Below, in pieces: positions 14,344 through 23,377 of a stretch of DNA of 64,000 nucleotides. The first letter of the stretch is position 1. Every line of letters begins with the position of its first letter. Location of the stretch: the NCBI GenBank assembly GCA_038746605.1, contig JBCDKM010000001.1:1-64000 (forward strand), written 5' to 3'. The stretch is from Rubricoccus sp038746605. GTDB taxonomy: Bacteria; Bacteroidota; Rhodothermia; Rhodothermales; Rubricoccaceae. A program made the position numbers and the translations under genes. Below the pieces are notes generated by a model. That model was not told the origin of the DNA, searched no databases, and was given only the letters and a program-made list of their open reading frames with translations.

Positions 14344-15585
14344 ATGATCCGCTACCTCACCGCCGGAGAATCCCACGGCCCCGCCCTCGTCGGCATCGTG
14401 GAAGGGATGCCTGCGGGCGTCCCCGTCACCGCCGCCGACCTCGACGAGCACCTCGCGAGGCGCTGGCTCGGCTTTGGCCGCGGCGGGCGCGCGAAGATCG
14501 AACGCGACAAGGTCACGGTCCTCTCCGGCCTCCGGTTCTCTCACACGATGGGCAGCCCCATCGCGCTGCACCTCGCGAACGCGGCGTTCGAGAAGGATCG
14601 TGCGGGCTGGCCTGTCGTAATGGCGGCGGACGGCACGGGCGAGGGCGTGGAGAAGATCACGATGCCGCGCCCCGGCCACGCCGACCTCGTGGGCGCGCAG
14701 AAGTACGGCTTCGACCGCGAGCCCCACGGGCCCGATGTGCGCCCGGTCATCGACCGGTCCAGCGCGCGCGAGACCGCGATGCGCGTCGCGTGTTGCTCCG
14801 TCGCGCGGCAGATGCTCCGCGCCCTCGGCATCGAGGTGGGTAGCCACGTCGTCCGCCTTGGCCGCGTCGGCTACGATGATTCCGCGCTCGCCGACGCGGC
14901 CCACGCCCGCGACCTGCGCGATGCGCTCCTCGCCGAGGGCGGCGCCCGCGCGCTCTACGAGGTGGCCGATCAGAGCGAGACGCGGATGCTCTCCGCCGAC
15001 CTGACCGAGCGCACCATCGAGCACATCAAAGCCTCCAAGAAGGAAGGCGACACCCTCGGCGGCGTCTATGAGGTCATCGCGACCGGCGTGCCGCCGGGCC
15101 TCGGCAGCTATGTCCACTGGGACCGGCGGTTGGACGGGCGCCTCGCGCAGGCCATCCTCAGCATCCAGGCCCAGAAAGCCGCCGAGGTGGGCGACGGCTG
15201 GGCGGCGGGCCGCACGCCCGGCTCCGAGGTCCACGACCCCATCACGCGGGACGCGAACGGCGCATACCGGCGCGAGAGCAACCGCGCGGGCGGCGTGGAG
15301 GGCGGCGTCTCCACCGGCATGCCCATCGTGGTGCGCGGCGCGATGAAGCCAATCCCGACGCTCATCAAGCCCCTCGGTAGCGTGGACATGAAGACCGGCG
15401 AGGCCGAGCCGACCCGCTACGAGCGCTCCGATGTGACGAGCGTCCCGGCCGCGAGCACCGTCGCGGAGGCGACCGTGGCGTGGTGCCTCGCGGAGGCACT
15501 GCTGGAGCGCTACGGCGGCGACACGTTCGAGACCCTCCAGGCGCGCGTCGAGGCCGACCGGGAGCGGTTCGGGATGCGTCTGTAG
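14344..15585 (+). CDS. aroC: Chorismate synthase
   Basis: 413 residues, the length usual for the Gram-positive/Bacteroidota-type enzyme. It catalyses the last shikimate step, EPSP to chorismate, using reduced FMN. Diagnostic segments: LTAGESHGPALVGIVEGMPAG at the N-terminus, RGGRAKIERDKVTVLSG, HADLVGAQKYGF, RSSARETAMRVACCSVARQML, SRRESNRAGGVEGGVSTGMPIVVRGAMKPIPT and SVPAASTVAEATVAWCLAEALLERYGGD. Start ATG at 14344. It stands alone here; neighbours are not shikimate genes. A palindromic element follows after 52 bases. Confidence 0.97.
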   Translation: MIRYLTAGESHGPALVGIVEGMPAGVPVTAADLDEHLARRWLGFGRGGRAKIERDKVTVLSGLRFSHTMGSPIALHLANAAFEKDRAGWPVVMAADGTGEGVEKITMPRPGHADLVGAQKYGFDREPHGPDVRPVIDRSSARETAMRVACCSVARQMLRALGIEVGSHVVRLGRVGYDDSALADAAHARDLRDALLAEGGARALYEVADQSETRMLSADLTERTIEHIKASKKEGDTLGGVYEVIATGVPPGLGSYVHWDRRLDGRLAQAILSIQAQKAAEVGDGWAAGRTPGSEVHDPITRDANGAYRRESNRAGGVEGGVSTGMPIVVRGAMKPIPTLIKPLGSVDMKTGEAEPTRYERSDVTSVPAASTVAEATVAWCLAEALLERYGGDTFETLQARVEADRERFGMRL

Positions 15586-15637
15586 GCAGGGGGGCAGGAT
15601 GCCACGGCCGGAGCTTTGTGCCCGCCGCACCCCCTCC

Positions 15638-15657
15638 GCCTCGGTACCGAGGCGGGC
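15638..15657. repeat. Palindromic intergenic element, short-loop type
   Basis: CCGCCTCGGTACCGAGGCGG, a perfect 20-bp palindrome, between aroC and the carotenoid desaturase gene. Confidence 0.88.
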
Positions 15658-15763
15658 CGAGTCGCGGTCTCCACGACGCCTGAGCCCCGACCCGGAACTC
15701 TGACCCCCACCCCGGGTAGCCGGGCCGACTTTCATCTGAGACTGAAACCAGACCGAAGACACC

Positions 15764-17383
15764 GTGTCGTCCTGGATCCGATCCCTCGCCGTTCGCAAAG
15801 ACGCGTCCCTCAACGAATCTCCTGAGCCCACCCTCGCCGGTCCCGACGCGCCGCACGTCGTCGTGATCGGTGCCGGGTTCGGCGGGCTGGCGGCGGCTGT
15901 GCGCCTGCTCGTGCGAGGGTACCGCGTCACCGTCGTGGACCGGCTGGACCAGCCCGGCGGGCGCGCCCGCGTGACCCGCGTCCCGGGCGAGGGCGGCGAG
16001 TACGTCTTCGACATGGGCCCGACGCTCATCACGGCCCCGTTCCTCTTCGACGAGCTGTGGGAGATCGCAGGCGAGCGCCGGGAGGATCACGTCGATCTCG
16101 TCCCGACGACGCCGTTCTACCGCATCCGCTTCGACGACGGCACGGTCTTCAACTACACCGGCGATCAGGCCGCGATGGAGACGGAGATCCGGAAGTTCAA
16201 CCCGGACGACGTCGCGGGCTACCGGCGCTTCCTGAAGAAGAGTGAGGCCATCTTCGAGACCGGCTTCCTGGAACTGGGCCACGTCCCGTTCGGCAAGGTG
16301 ACGGACATGGCGAAGATCATCCCGTCCATGGTGATGCTGGAGAGCCACCGAACGGTCTACGGCCTCGTCAGCAAGTACATCAAGAACAAGAAGCTCCGCC
16401 AGGTCTTCAGCTTCCATCCGCTCCTCGTGGGCGGCAACCCCTTCTCCACGACGAGCATCTACGCGCTCATCGCGTACCTGGAGCGGCACTGGGGCGTCTG
16501 GTACGCCATGGGCGGCACGGGCGCGATGGTGGCTGGCATCGCAGACCTGATCCGGCGGCTGGGCGGCACCTTCCGCCTCGGGGAGACCGTGGAGGAGATC
16601 ACCGCAGAGACGCAGCCGGGCGAGAAGTCCCGCGCGACGGGCGTGCGTTTGGAGACCGGCGAGCACATCGAGGCGGACCTCGTCGTCAGCAACGCGGACG
16701 CGGCGTGGACCTACAAGCACCTCGTCCGGCCCGAGCATCGCCAGAAGTGGACCGATGCGAAGGTGGACCGCACCAAGCTCTCCATGAGCCTCTTCGTCTG
16801 GTACTTCGGCACGGACCGCCAGTACGAGGATGTGGCGCACCACACCATCCTCCTCGGCAAGCGTTACAAGACGCTCCTGGACGACATCTTTGAGAACCAC
16901 AAGCTCGCGGACGACTTCTCGCTCTACCTCCACCGGCCGAGCGCGACCGATCCCAACATGGCGCCTCCGGGCCACGACTGCTTCTACGTCCTCTCGCCGG
17001 TTCCGCACCTGGAGAGCGGCACGGACTGGGAGCGCGAGACCGAGCGCTACCGCCAGTCGGTCGAGTGCTACCTGGAGGCGGCCATCCTCCCGGATCTCTC
17101 GAAGCACGTCACGGCCAGCCTCGCGCTGACGCCGCGGGAGTTCCACGAGGACTACCTCTCGCTCAAGGGCGCGGCCTTCTCCATCCAGCCGCAGTTGCTC
17201 CAGAGCGCGTACTTCCGCCCGCACAACAAGTCCGAGGACGTGGACGGCCTCTACCTCGTCGGTGCCGGGACGCACCCTGGTGCGGGAATGCCAGGCGTGA
17301 TCTCCTCGGCCCGCGTGCTGGACACCATCGTGCCAGACGCGGCCGATCTCGTGCGCCACCGGGGCCGCCTCCAGACGGCCTGA
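15764..17383 (+). CDS. crtI: Phytoene desaturase family (CrtI-type) FAD oxidoreductase
   Basis: 539 residues from GTG 15764. The Rossmann FAD-binding motif VVVIGAGFGGLAAAVRLLVRGYRVTVVD is at about residues 32-59, followed by the CrtI-type DQPGGRARV. The middle SFHPLLVGGNPFSTTSIYALIAYLERHWGVWYAMGGTGAMV and the C-terminal GLYLVGAGTHPGAGMPGVISSARV are hallmark CrtI segments. It introduces double bonds into phytoene on the way to coloured carotenoids at the membrane. The related desaturases CrtN/CrtD cannot be excluded. The first about 30 residues are not part of the fold; the real start may be later. No other crt gene is in the window. The next gene starts 3 bases after the stop. Confidence 0.9.
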   Translation: MSSWIRSLAVRKDASLNESPEPTLAGPDAPHVVVIGAGFGGLAAAVRLLVRGYRVTVVDRLDQPGGRARVTRVPGEGGEYVFDMGPTLITAPFLFDELWEIAGERREDHVDLVPTTPFYRIRFDDGTVFNYTGDQAAMETEIRKFNPDDVAGYRRFLKKSEAIFETGFLELGHVPFGKVTDMAKIIPSMVMLESHRTVYGLVSKYIKNKKLRQVFSFHPLLVGGNPFSTTSIYALIAYLERHWGVWYAMGGTGAMVAGIADLIRRLGGTFRLGETVEEITAETQPGEKSRATGVRLETGEHIEADLVVSNADAAWTYKHLVRPEHRQKWTDAKVDRTKLSMSLFVWYFGTDRQYEDVAHHTILLGKRYKTLLDDIFENHKLADDFSLYLHRPSATDPNMAPPGHDCFYVLSPVPHLESGTDWERETERYRQSVECYLEAAILPDLSKHVTASLALTPREFHEDYLSLKGAAFSIQPQLLQSAYFRPHNKSEDVDGLYLVGAGTHPGAGMPGVISSARVLDTIVPDAADLVRHRGRLQTA

Positions 17384-17386
17384 CCG

Positions 17387-17686
17387 ATGGAGCCCCCGAG
17401 CACGGAGCGGCCGAAGGTCACGCCGCGAGGCATCCTGATGGCGACGGCGTTCGGCATGGCGGTCATCCTCGCGTTCCTGCTGCTCTTTATGCGCGGGTGG
17501 ACGCTCCCGCTCGGCCTCGTGTTCTTCTCGCGCCTCGCGTTTGTAGGCGTCGAGGGGCGTCTGATGGGCGCGACGGGCGGCTGGCGGACGCTTCCCGTCA
17601 TGTACCAACTCGGTCTCGGGATGCACTTGCTCCTCGCGAGTGCCCTGACGCTCTTCGGGATCGCCCAGATCGCGGGGCTTGTGTGA
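17387..17686 (+). CDS. Small hypothetical membrane protein, next to crtI
   Basis: 99 residues with about three hydrophobic helices (residues about 15-37, 38-52 as an amphipathic stretch, and 70-95). ATG at 17387, three bases after the crtI stop, so it is almost certainly cotranscribed. It carries no motif that I recognise; it resembles the many small membrane proteins beside carotenoid genes (for example hydratase or cyclase helpers), but that is speculative. Confidence 0.7.
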   Translation: MEPPSTERPKVTPRGILMATAFGMAVILAFLLLFMRGWTLPLGLVFFSRLAFVGVEGRLMGATGGWRTLPVMYQLGLGMHLLLASALTLFGIAQIAGLV

Positions 17687-17739
17687 AGCGGGGACCCGCA
17701 CACCCGGCGCGTCGTCTCAGGCAGCCCTCTCGTCCGGCT

Positions 17740-18276
17740 ATGCGCGCGCTTCCTCTCGTCGTTCTCCTGCTCACCGCCTGCGCGACGGAGGACCCACCGC
17801 GCGAGGCTCCACCCAATGTGGGCGAGGTGGCCGGTCCCGAGGCTGAGCCGAGCGTGACGGCCGGTCCCAACGAGGCCATCCGCATCGAGGCGGGCGAAGT
17901 GGGCGTCGTCCTCGTAACGAACGAGTCCGGGGCGTACGACGTGGACCTCTCGCGAGGCGTCGTGACGGAGAGCATCGACGAGGGGCCGCTGAACGAGGCC
18001 GCTGTAGACGCGTGGCTCGCGCAGTTCTCCCCTCTGGATGGCGAGTCCACCTTCGAGGCGGTCGATCCTGCCGAGGTCGAGGCGGACTACTCCGCGCTCC
18101 TCACCTTCCAGTTTACCGACGGGTCCGACCGGAACGTCTGGATCCAGCGCCGCGATGCTGGGCTGGCGGTGCTGACCGCCGGTGGTGGCCGCGTCTTCCG
18201 CCTCCCAGACTCCAGGTATGCCGACCTCGTGCCCGAGGCCGGTACTCTCCGAGAAGACACGACCGATGCGGAGTAG
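17740..18276 (+). CDS. Hypothetical lipoprotein (DUF4340-like)
   Basis: 178 residues from ATG 17740, which starts the signal MRALPLVVLLLTAC (lipobox LLTAC). The mature part, with VDAWLAQFSPLDGESTFEAVDPAEVEADYSALLTFQFTDGSDRNVWIQ and VFRLPDSRYADLVPE, has the strand pattern of DUF4340-type domains (substrate-binding-like accessory proteins of gliding/ABC export loci), a weak match made from memory. It precedes the large FtsX-type permease by 101 bases, which would fit such a context. Confidence 0.6.
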   Translation: MRALPLVVLLLTACATEDPPREAPPNVGEVAGPEAEPSVTAGPNEAIRIEAGEVGVVLVTNESGAYDVDLSRGVVTESIDEGPLNEAAVDAWLAQFSPLDGESTFEAVDPAEVEADYSALLTFQFTDGSDRNVWIQRRDAGLAVLTAGGGRVFRLPDSRYADLVPEAGTLREDTTDAE

Positions 18277-18377
18277 TTGGGATGACACGGTACGGTCTGA
18301 GAGCGCTCACACGAGGATCGCTGGCTTCGAAAGGCCCCGACACTTGGCCTCTGACTCCTGTCGCCTGATCCCCTGAA

Positions 18378-20957
18378 ATGCTCGCCCGAAGCAGCCGTCG
18401 CTACCTCTTCCGCCATCCCTGGCTGACCGCGCTCTCGCTCGTGGGCGTGGCGCTCGGCGTGGCCGTCGTGGTGGCCGTGGACCTCGCGAACGCGAGCGCG
18501 ACGCGTGCCTTCCGCCTCTCTTCGGAGAGTCTGACTGGCCGCGCGACGCATACTGTGGTGGGCGGTCCAGGCGGCGTATCGGGCGACCTCTACGCCCGCA
18601 TCGCAGTGGACTTGGGCGTGACGGCGGCGCCGGTCGTGGAAGGGTTCGCGAGGGCGGAGGCGGACTCGGCGCGCGTGCTCCAAATCCTCGGCATCGACGC
18701 GTTCGCGGAGGCGGATTTCCGGCCGTACATCGCGCCGAGAGGGGACAGCGGGGTGGACTTGCCCGGCCTGCTCACGACGCCAGGCGGTGCGCTTCTCTCG
18801 TCCGGCACGGCAGAGGAACTAGGCCTGGACGCGGGCGATGCGTTCCCGATCCGCGTGGACGGTCGGGCGGAAGAGGCCGTCGTGCTCGGCATCCTCACGC
18901 CCGAGGACGAGTCCAGCGCGAGCGCCCTCCGCAACCTCCTCATCGTGGACATCTCGACGGCGCAGGAGTGGGTAGGGAGAGCAGATCTTGGTGAAGCGGA
19001 GTCCTCAGATCCTGGTCTTCAGTTCCGTGCGGCCGACAGGTTGAGCCGCATCGATCTCCTCATCCCGGACGGTGCCGACTCCCTCCTCGCGAGTGTCGAG
19101 GCGGTGCTACCCGAAGGACTGGAAGTCCGAGAAGCCTCCGAGCAGGCCGACGCGCTGGAGACGATGACGGCGGCCTTCCGGCTCAACCTGACCGCGCTCA
19201 GCCTGCTCGCGCTGGTCGTCGGGCTGTTCCTGATTTACAACACGGTCACGTTTACCGTCGTGCAGCGGCGGAAGCTGCTCGGGACGTACCGCGCGCTGGG
19301 CGTGACGCGGCGCGAGGTATTCCGCCTCGTGATCGGCGAGGCGCTGGTCGTGGGCGCGGCGGGAACGGCCATCGGCCTCGCGCTCGGAATCGTGCTCGGG
19401 ACGGGCCTCGTGCGGTTGGTCACGCAGACCATCGGCGACCTGTACTTCGTGGTGCGCGTGCGCGATCTCTCGCTGGACCCGTGGAGCCTCGCCAAGGGCG
19501 TCGGCCTCGGGCTGGGCGCCAGCGTGCTGGGGGCGCTGCGTCCGGGCTGGGAGGCCGCGAGCGTGGCGCCCGCGAGTGCGCTCCGCCGGTCCCAGCAGGA
19601 AGACGCGCTGGCCGAGCGGTCGGGCCGCCTCGCCCTCGCCGGGCTCGCGACCGTCATCGGCGGAGCCGTGCTGATCGTCGCGACGGCGGGCATTGTGTGG
19701 GCGTACATCGGGCTGCTGCTCGTGATCGTCGGTGCCGCGCTGGCCGCGCCGTGGGCGACGCGCCTCTTCTCGGGCATCGCGACACCTGTCCTCGCGCGAG
19801 TGGTGGGACCGACCGGGCGCATGGCAGCGCGAGGGGTCACGGCCAGCCTGAGCCGGACGGCTATCGCCGTGGCCGCGCTGGCGGTAGCGGTCGCGAGCAC
19901 CGTGGGCGTGGGCGTGATGGTCTCGTCCTTCCGCGTGACGGTGGAAGAGTGGCTCGGGAGCGTCCTCCAGGCCGATGTCTACATCCAACCGCCTGCGACG
20001 GTCTTCCGTCGGGGCGGAGGTTTCCTCGATCCGGCTGTCGCGCTGGAGCTGCGCCAGCTAGAGGGCGTCGCGAGGGCGGACGGCATCCGCACGCAGCAAC
20101 TCGACACCGACCTCGGGCCGGTGGACCTCATCGTGGCGGAGGTGGACAGCGTCCGCGCTGGGATCTATCGCTACAAAGAGGGCGAGGCGGACGCCGTCGC
20201 ACGCGCCACCCGTGAGGGCGCCGTAGCTGTCAGCGAGCCGTTCGCCTTCCGCTCCGGCCTCGGCCGTGGCGACACCCTCCGCATCCCGACCGACCGCGGC
20301 GAGCGAGCCTACCCCATCGCGGGCGTTTACTACGACTACGGCAATGACCTGGGCGTCGTGCTGATGCACGAGGAGACGTTCCTGGAGAGCTACCGAGACC
20401 CTGGCCTCTCCGGCCTCGCGCTCACTGCCGAAGCAGGCGTGGACCCCGAGGCGCTCACCGAGGCGGCCCGAGCCGTCGCGGAAGGACGGCAGCAACTCGT
20501 GGTGCGCAGCAACCGCTCGCTGCGGCAGGCCAGCCTGGACGTGTTCGACCAGACGTTCGTCGTGACCAACGTGCTGCGGCTCCTCGCAGTACTGGTGGCG
20601 TTCGTGGGCGTGCTGAGCGCGCTCATGGCGCTGCAACTGGAACGGCGGCGCGAACTCGCGATGCTCCGAGCGCAGGGCATGACACGCCGCGAGGTGGCGC
20701 GAATGGTCTTCGCGCAGACCGGCCTGATGGGGCTCTGGGCGGGGGCGCTGGCGCTGCCGCTCGGCCTCGCGCTGGCGGCCGTGCTCGTGTTCGTGGTCAA
20801 CGTGCGGTCGTTCGGGTGGACGCTCGCGTTCACCGTGGACCCGTGGATCCTCGTGCAGGCCGTTGTGCTGGCCGTCGTGGCGGCGCTTCTGGCGGGGGCG
20901 TACCCGGCGTGGGCGATGGGCAGAAGCGACCCTGCCCTCGCGATGCGCGAGGAGTAG
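18378..20957 (+). CDS. ABC transporter permease, FtsX/MacB type (large, two FtsX domains)
   Basis: 859 residues. An N-terminal helix (residues about 17-38), a large extracytoplasmic region, three helices at about 270-395, a central pair near 415-460, another helix near 490, a second extracytoplasmic region, and three C-terminal helices at about 735-850 with the repeated RRREVARMVFAQ-type FtsX motif (also TRREVFRLVIGEALVVG in the first half). This is the LolCE/DevC-like permease layout for lipoprotein or lipid export, usually working with a MacB-like ATPase. No ATPase gene or AttH-type partner is adjacent in the window, so its ATP-binding subunit must be elsewhere. Confidence 0.88.
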   Translation: MLARSSRRYLFRHPWLTALSLVGVALGVAVVVAVDLANASATRAFRLSSESLTGRATHTVVGGPGGVSGDLYARIAVDLGVTAAPVVEGFARAEADSARVLQILGIDAFAEADFRPYIAPRGDSGVDLPGLLTTPGGALLSSGTAEELGLDAGDAFPIRVDGRAEEAVVLGILTPEDESSASALRNLLIVDISTAQEWVGRADLGEAESSDPGLQFRAADRLSRIDLLIPDGADSLLASVEAVLPEGLEVREASEQADALETMTAAFRLNLTALSLLALVVGLFLIYNTVTFTVVQRRKLLGTYRALGVTRREVFRLVIGEALVVGAAGTAIGLALGIVLGTGLVRLVTQTIGDLYFVVRVRDLSLDPWSLAKGVGLGLGASVLGALRPGWEAASVAPASALRRSQQEDALAERSGRLALAGLATVIGGAVLIVATAGIVWAYIGLLLVIVGAALAAPWATRLFSGIATPVLARVVGPTGRMAARGVTASLSRTAIAVAALAVAVASTVGVGVMVSSFRVTVEEWLGSVLQADVYIQPPATVFRRGGGFLDPAVALELRQLEGVARADGIRTQQLDTDLGPVDLIVAEVDSVRAGIYRYKEGEADAVARATREGAVAVSEPFAFRSGLGRGDTLRIPTDRGERAYPIAGVYYDYGNDLGVVLMHEETFLESYRDPGLSGLALTAEAGVDPEALTEAARAVAEGRQQLVVRSNRSLRQASLDVFDQTFVVTNVLRLLAVLVAFVGVLSALMALQLERRRELAMLRAQGMTRREVARMVFAQTGLMGLWAGALALPLGLALAAVLVFVVNVRSFGWTLAFTVDPWILVQAVVLAVVAALLAGAYPAWAMGRSDPALAMREE

Positions 20958-20959
20958 GT

Positions 20960-20993
20960 CCGCCTCGATAAGTCCATGGAGCACCCGAGGCGG
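20960..20993. repeat. Palindromic intergenic element, long-loop type
   Basis: Arms CCGCCTCG / CGAGGCGG with a loop that contains TCCATGGA, itself a small palindrome. It begins 3 bases after the stop of the permease gene. Confidence 0.75.
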
Positions 20994-21046
20994 GTTGAGG
21001 CGCGGCGCCTCCGGCCGATACCTCGGCTTCACGCGCCTGGTCTCCG

Positions 21047-21340
21047 GTGCTGCTTCCCCGCTCCCTCGCAATCGTCCTTCTCCTCTCGTCGCTGGTATCG
21101 CTCGTCGGGATCGCGATTCACCGCTTCGCGACGCGCCACCAGCGCGACGACTGGCGGCCGTACGGAGCCGAGGGCTGGTACGGGTGGTGGGTCTACTACC
21201 ATCCCAACGATGACCGGCTGTTCGTGCCGAACCGGTACTGGTTCGGATGGACGACGAACTGGGCGCATCCCGTTTCCTGGGCGATCTCCATCATCAGTTC
21301 CGTCGCGTGCGTCGCGCTGGCATCGCTGGTCGAATCCTGA
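21047..21340 (+). CDS. DUF5808-like small membrane protein
   Basis: 97 residues from GTG 21047. An N-terminal hydrophobic helix, then YYHPNDDRLFVPNRYWFGWTTNWAHPVSWAISI, the pattern of the DUF5808 domain (yyNpdDprlfVpkr-GwGwtlNfahP), and a second C-terminal helix. DUF5808 is a short, Trp-rich membrane-associated module of unknown function. It is not obviously in an operon: a palindrome lies upstream and a lipoprotein gene 43 bases downstream. Confidence 0.7.
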   Translation: MLLPRSLAIVLLLSSLVSLVGIAIHRFATRHQRDDWRPYGAEGWYGWWVYYHPNDDRLFVPNRYWFGWTTNWAHPVSWAISIISSVACVALASLVES

Positions 21341-21383
21341 GGGAGGGCAGAGGTATTCTGAAGCGCTCCCCTCGCTCTGCGCC

Positions 21384-22481
21384 GTGACTGCTCGCCTCAC
21401 CCCCGTTCTCGTCCTTCTCCTCGCGGCCTGCTCCACCTCGGCACCACCGTCGGCGGAATCCGCGAGTCCGCACGCCCCGGCGGCTCCGGGCTGGCGGCAG
21501 CACGAGACCGAGCGTCCGCAGCCGCCCCGCGTCGAGCCCGCCGAGGCGGACCTACCCGTCGCGCCGCCGTCCGATGCCGTCGTGCTCATCGGGCCGGACG
21601 GCGACCCGGGCGAGCACTGGCAGTCTTTCAGCGGCGATCCCATCGCGTGGACCGTCACAGACGGCGCGCTGGTGGTGACGCCCGGAACTGGACCCATCCA
21701 GACGCGCGAGAGCTTCGGCGACGCGCAGATCCACATCGAGTGGAAACCCGCCGCGGAGCCCGAGAAGACGAGCCAGGACCGCAGCAACTCCGGCCTCTTC
21801 CTCGTGGATGAGCGTTACGAGGTTCAGATTCTAGACAACTGGGAAAACGAGACCTACGCCGACGGTCGCGCCGCCGCCATCTACGGTCAATTCCCGCCGC
21901 TCGCCGCCGCCAACCGTCCGCCCGACGCGTGGCAGAGCTACGACGTGTTCTTCCGCATGCCGCGATTCGCAGACGACGGGACGGTCATGGAAGAAGCCCG
22001 GCTGACAGTCCTCCACAACGGTGTCCTCGTGCAGAACAACGAGGTGCTGCCGGGAATGACGATCTGGCTGGAGTCGCTCCCCTACGAGGCGCACGGCGAG
22101 GGGCCGATCTCGCTCCAGGATCACGGCAGCCCCGCCCAGTTCCGCAACCTGTGGGTGCGCCGCCTGCCGGAGCGCGAGGCCCCGCCTGCGGACTACGCGC
22201 TAGAGGAGGGGATTGACCTCACCGACGAGCAGGAGGCGCGCATCCTCGGCCGCTACGCCCGCGAGGGCGGCGGCACGTTCGTCTTCGAGCGGCTGGGCGA
22301 CGGTCTCGGCATGTCGATGCCGTGGCGCTCCGGCGTGCTCCCGCTCGTTCCGCTCTCGCCGACGCGGCTGCACCTGAAAAACACCAACGGCGTGTTCGAC
22401 TTTGAGATGGACGCAGACGGCGCCGTCACTGCCCTCACCTTCACGATGGGTGGCGCCCGCTACCGCGCCACGCCCGAGTAG
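21384..22481 (+). CDS. DUF1080 (3-keto-disaccharide hydrolase-like) lipoprotein
   Basis: 365 residues from GTG 21384, chosen as it opens the signal ending LLLAAC. After a Pro-rich linker the DUF1080 concanavalin-like domain follows: GEHWQSFSGDPIAWTVTDGALVV, DAQIHIEWKPAAEPEKTSQDRSNSGLFL, YEVQILDNWENETYADGRAAAIYGQFPPLAAANRPPDAWQSYDVFFRMPRF, and ISLQDHGSPAQFRNLWVRRL. Family members hydrolyse 3-keto-glycosides in periplasm or on the surface. A C-terminal extension of about 90 residues (YARE...VFERLGDGL) adds a small beta domain of unknown role. A palindrome follows 3 bases after the stop. Confidence 0.88.
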   Translation: MTARLTPVLVLLLAACSTSAPPSAESASPHAPAAPGWRQHETERPQPPRVEPAEADLPVAPPSDAVVLIGPDGDPGEHWQSFSGDPIAWTVTDGALVVTPGTGPIQTRESFGDAQIHIEWKPAAEPEKTSQDRSNSGLFLVDERYEVQILDNWENETYADGRAAAIYGQFPPLAAANRPPDAWQSYDVFFRMPRFADDGTVMEEARLTVLHNGVLVQNNEVLPGMTIWLESLPYEAHGEGPISLQDHGSPAQFRNLWVRRLPEREAPPADYALEEGIDLTDEQEARILGRYAREGGGTFVFERLGDGLGMSMPWRSGVLPLVPLSPTRLHLKNTNGVFDFEMDADGAVTALTFTMGGARYRATPE

Positions 22482-22483
22482 CC

Positions 22484-22517
22484 CCGCCTCGGTCTCCTCG
22501 CAGAGGCCCCGAGGCGG
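22484..22517. repeat. Palindromic intergenic element, long-loop type
   Basis: Arms CCGCCTCGG / CCGAGGCGG with a 16-base loop, beginning 3 bases after the DUF1080 gene stop. Confidence 0.78.
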
Positions 22518-22526
22518 ACGTACCCG

Positions 22527-22664
22527 ATGGAACCGTCACCCCTCGCCACAGGACTCGGCTACGCCGCCGCCGCGCTCACCACGCTGGCGTTTTTCAGTTT
22601 TGCAGGCTCTCGCCGTAGGCCACAGCAGCTTCGTCGTACGCAGCGAGCATCACCTGTGGCATAG
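22527..22664 (+). pseudogene. N-terminal stump of a SemiSWEET-type sugar transporter
   Basis: ATG at 22527 opens a 45-codon frame whose first 23 residues (MEPSPLATGLGYAAAALTTLAFF) match the first helix of SemiSWEET transporters, where a PQ motif and two more helices should follow. Instead the match stops at about 22595, precisely where the stop codon of the minus-strand gene 22594-23340 begins, and the rest of the frame is antisense to that gene. This looks like a gene cut by an insertion or deletion. The call rests on one helix, so confidence is moderate. Confidence 0.45.
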
Positions 22665-23340
22665 TCCTGAAGTACCACTGCGCGGCTGGAAGCCTCAGGG
22701 CCTTCTCGAACTGCGCGAGTTCTCTGGGGGAGGCCGACGCGTAGGCCGTCAGGTAGGTCCCCAGGAGTTGACCAGCTGCGGCGTCAAGGAAGAAGTCGCC
22801 TCGTGTCTGATCCATCTCCGTGATTAGGTCTTCGTACCGATCCAGCACGGATCTCTCCGCCTCGTTCACCTCCATCGCGAGGCCGAGAAGTGCGAAGTAC
22901 CGAGCGCTGTACGCGGCTCCGAGTGCAGGGTAATCCATGAGATCCAGCACCCGCTCCACAGCCTCGATCCGTGCGGTACTCGGTGTCGTTCGTTCGAGGT
23001 ACCTGTCCACGGTGTCTTGGTACTCCGGGCTTCCAGTCTGGCGCTCCCGCGCTAGGAAGGGAGCCACGTCGCCTCGACGAGTCCACGCCGCGAAGGCGAG
23101 GACCTCCTCCGTGCTACCAGACTCTTCGTACAGTGCGAGTACCCGAGGCTCCATCGACATCCGCGCAAACCCGGCGGTCCCTGGATCGCTCGGGTCGAAG
23201 CGCGAGAACTCCATCAGATCTAGCGTCTCGCCCAGCGCCGCATCGTAAAGGGCGTCCGCGAGAACGGCCCGGATGGAGTCGGCGGGCTGAGCGGAGACAG
23301 CGGACCCGAGCAGTGCCGTCGCGAGCAGGAGAGTCTTCAT
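22594..23340 (-). CDS. Hypothetical secreted protein (helical, DUF2059-like)
   Basis: 248 residues with a cleavable signal peptide (MKTLLLATALLGSAVSAQ). The mature protein is predicted to be all-helical with a repeated pattern of amphipathic helices, including ARMSMEPRVLALYEESGS and FFLDAAAGQLLGTYLTAYASASPRELAQFEKALRLPAAQWYFRTMPQ, the latter resembling the C-terminal block of DUF2059-type proteins. Its codon usage is less G/C-biased than the neighbours. It ends where the SemiSWEET stump breaks off, so it may have arrived by insertion. Function unknown. Confidence 0.7.
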   Translation of the reverse strand: MKTLLLATALLGSAVSAQPADSIRAVLADALYDAALGETLDLMEFSRFDPSDPGTAGFARMSMEPRVLALYEESGSTEEVLAFAAWTRRGDVAPFLARERQTGSPEYQDTVDRYLERTTPSTARIEAVERVLDLMDYPALGAAYSARYFALLGLAMEVNEAERSVLDRYEDLITEMDQTRGDFFLDAAAGQLLGTYLTAYASASPRELAQFEKALRLPAAQWYFRTMPQVMLAAYDEAAVAYGESLQN

Positions 23341-23377
23341 GCGGCGAAACTACCGCTGTCTGTCCACCGACTCCTCT

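Noticed and set aside
13594..16032. 812-codon minus-strand ORF antisense to aroC and crtI
   Set aside because: High GC keeps antisense frames open. The translation is low-complexity Arg/Ala/Gly-rich without domains, and covers well-supported genes.
15365..17701. 778-codon minus-strand ORF antisense to crtI
   Set aside because: Antisense shadow of crtI; charged low-complexity product, no recognisable motif.
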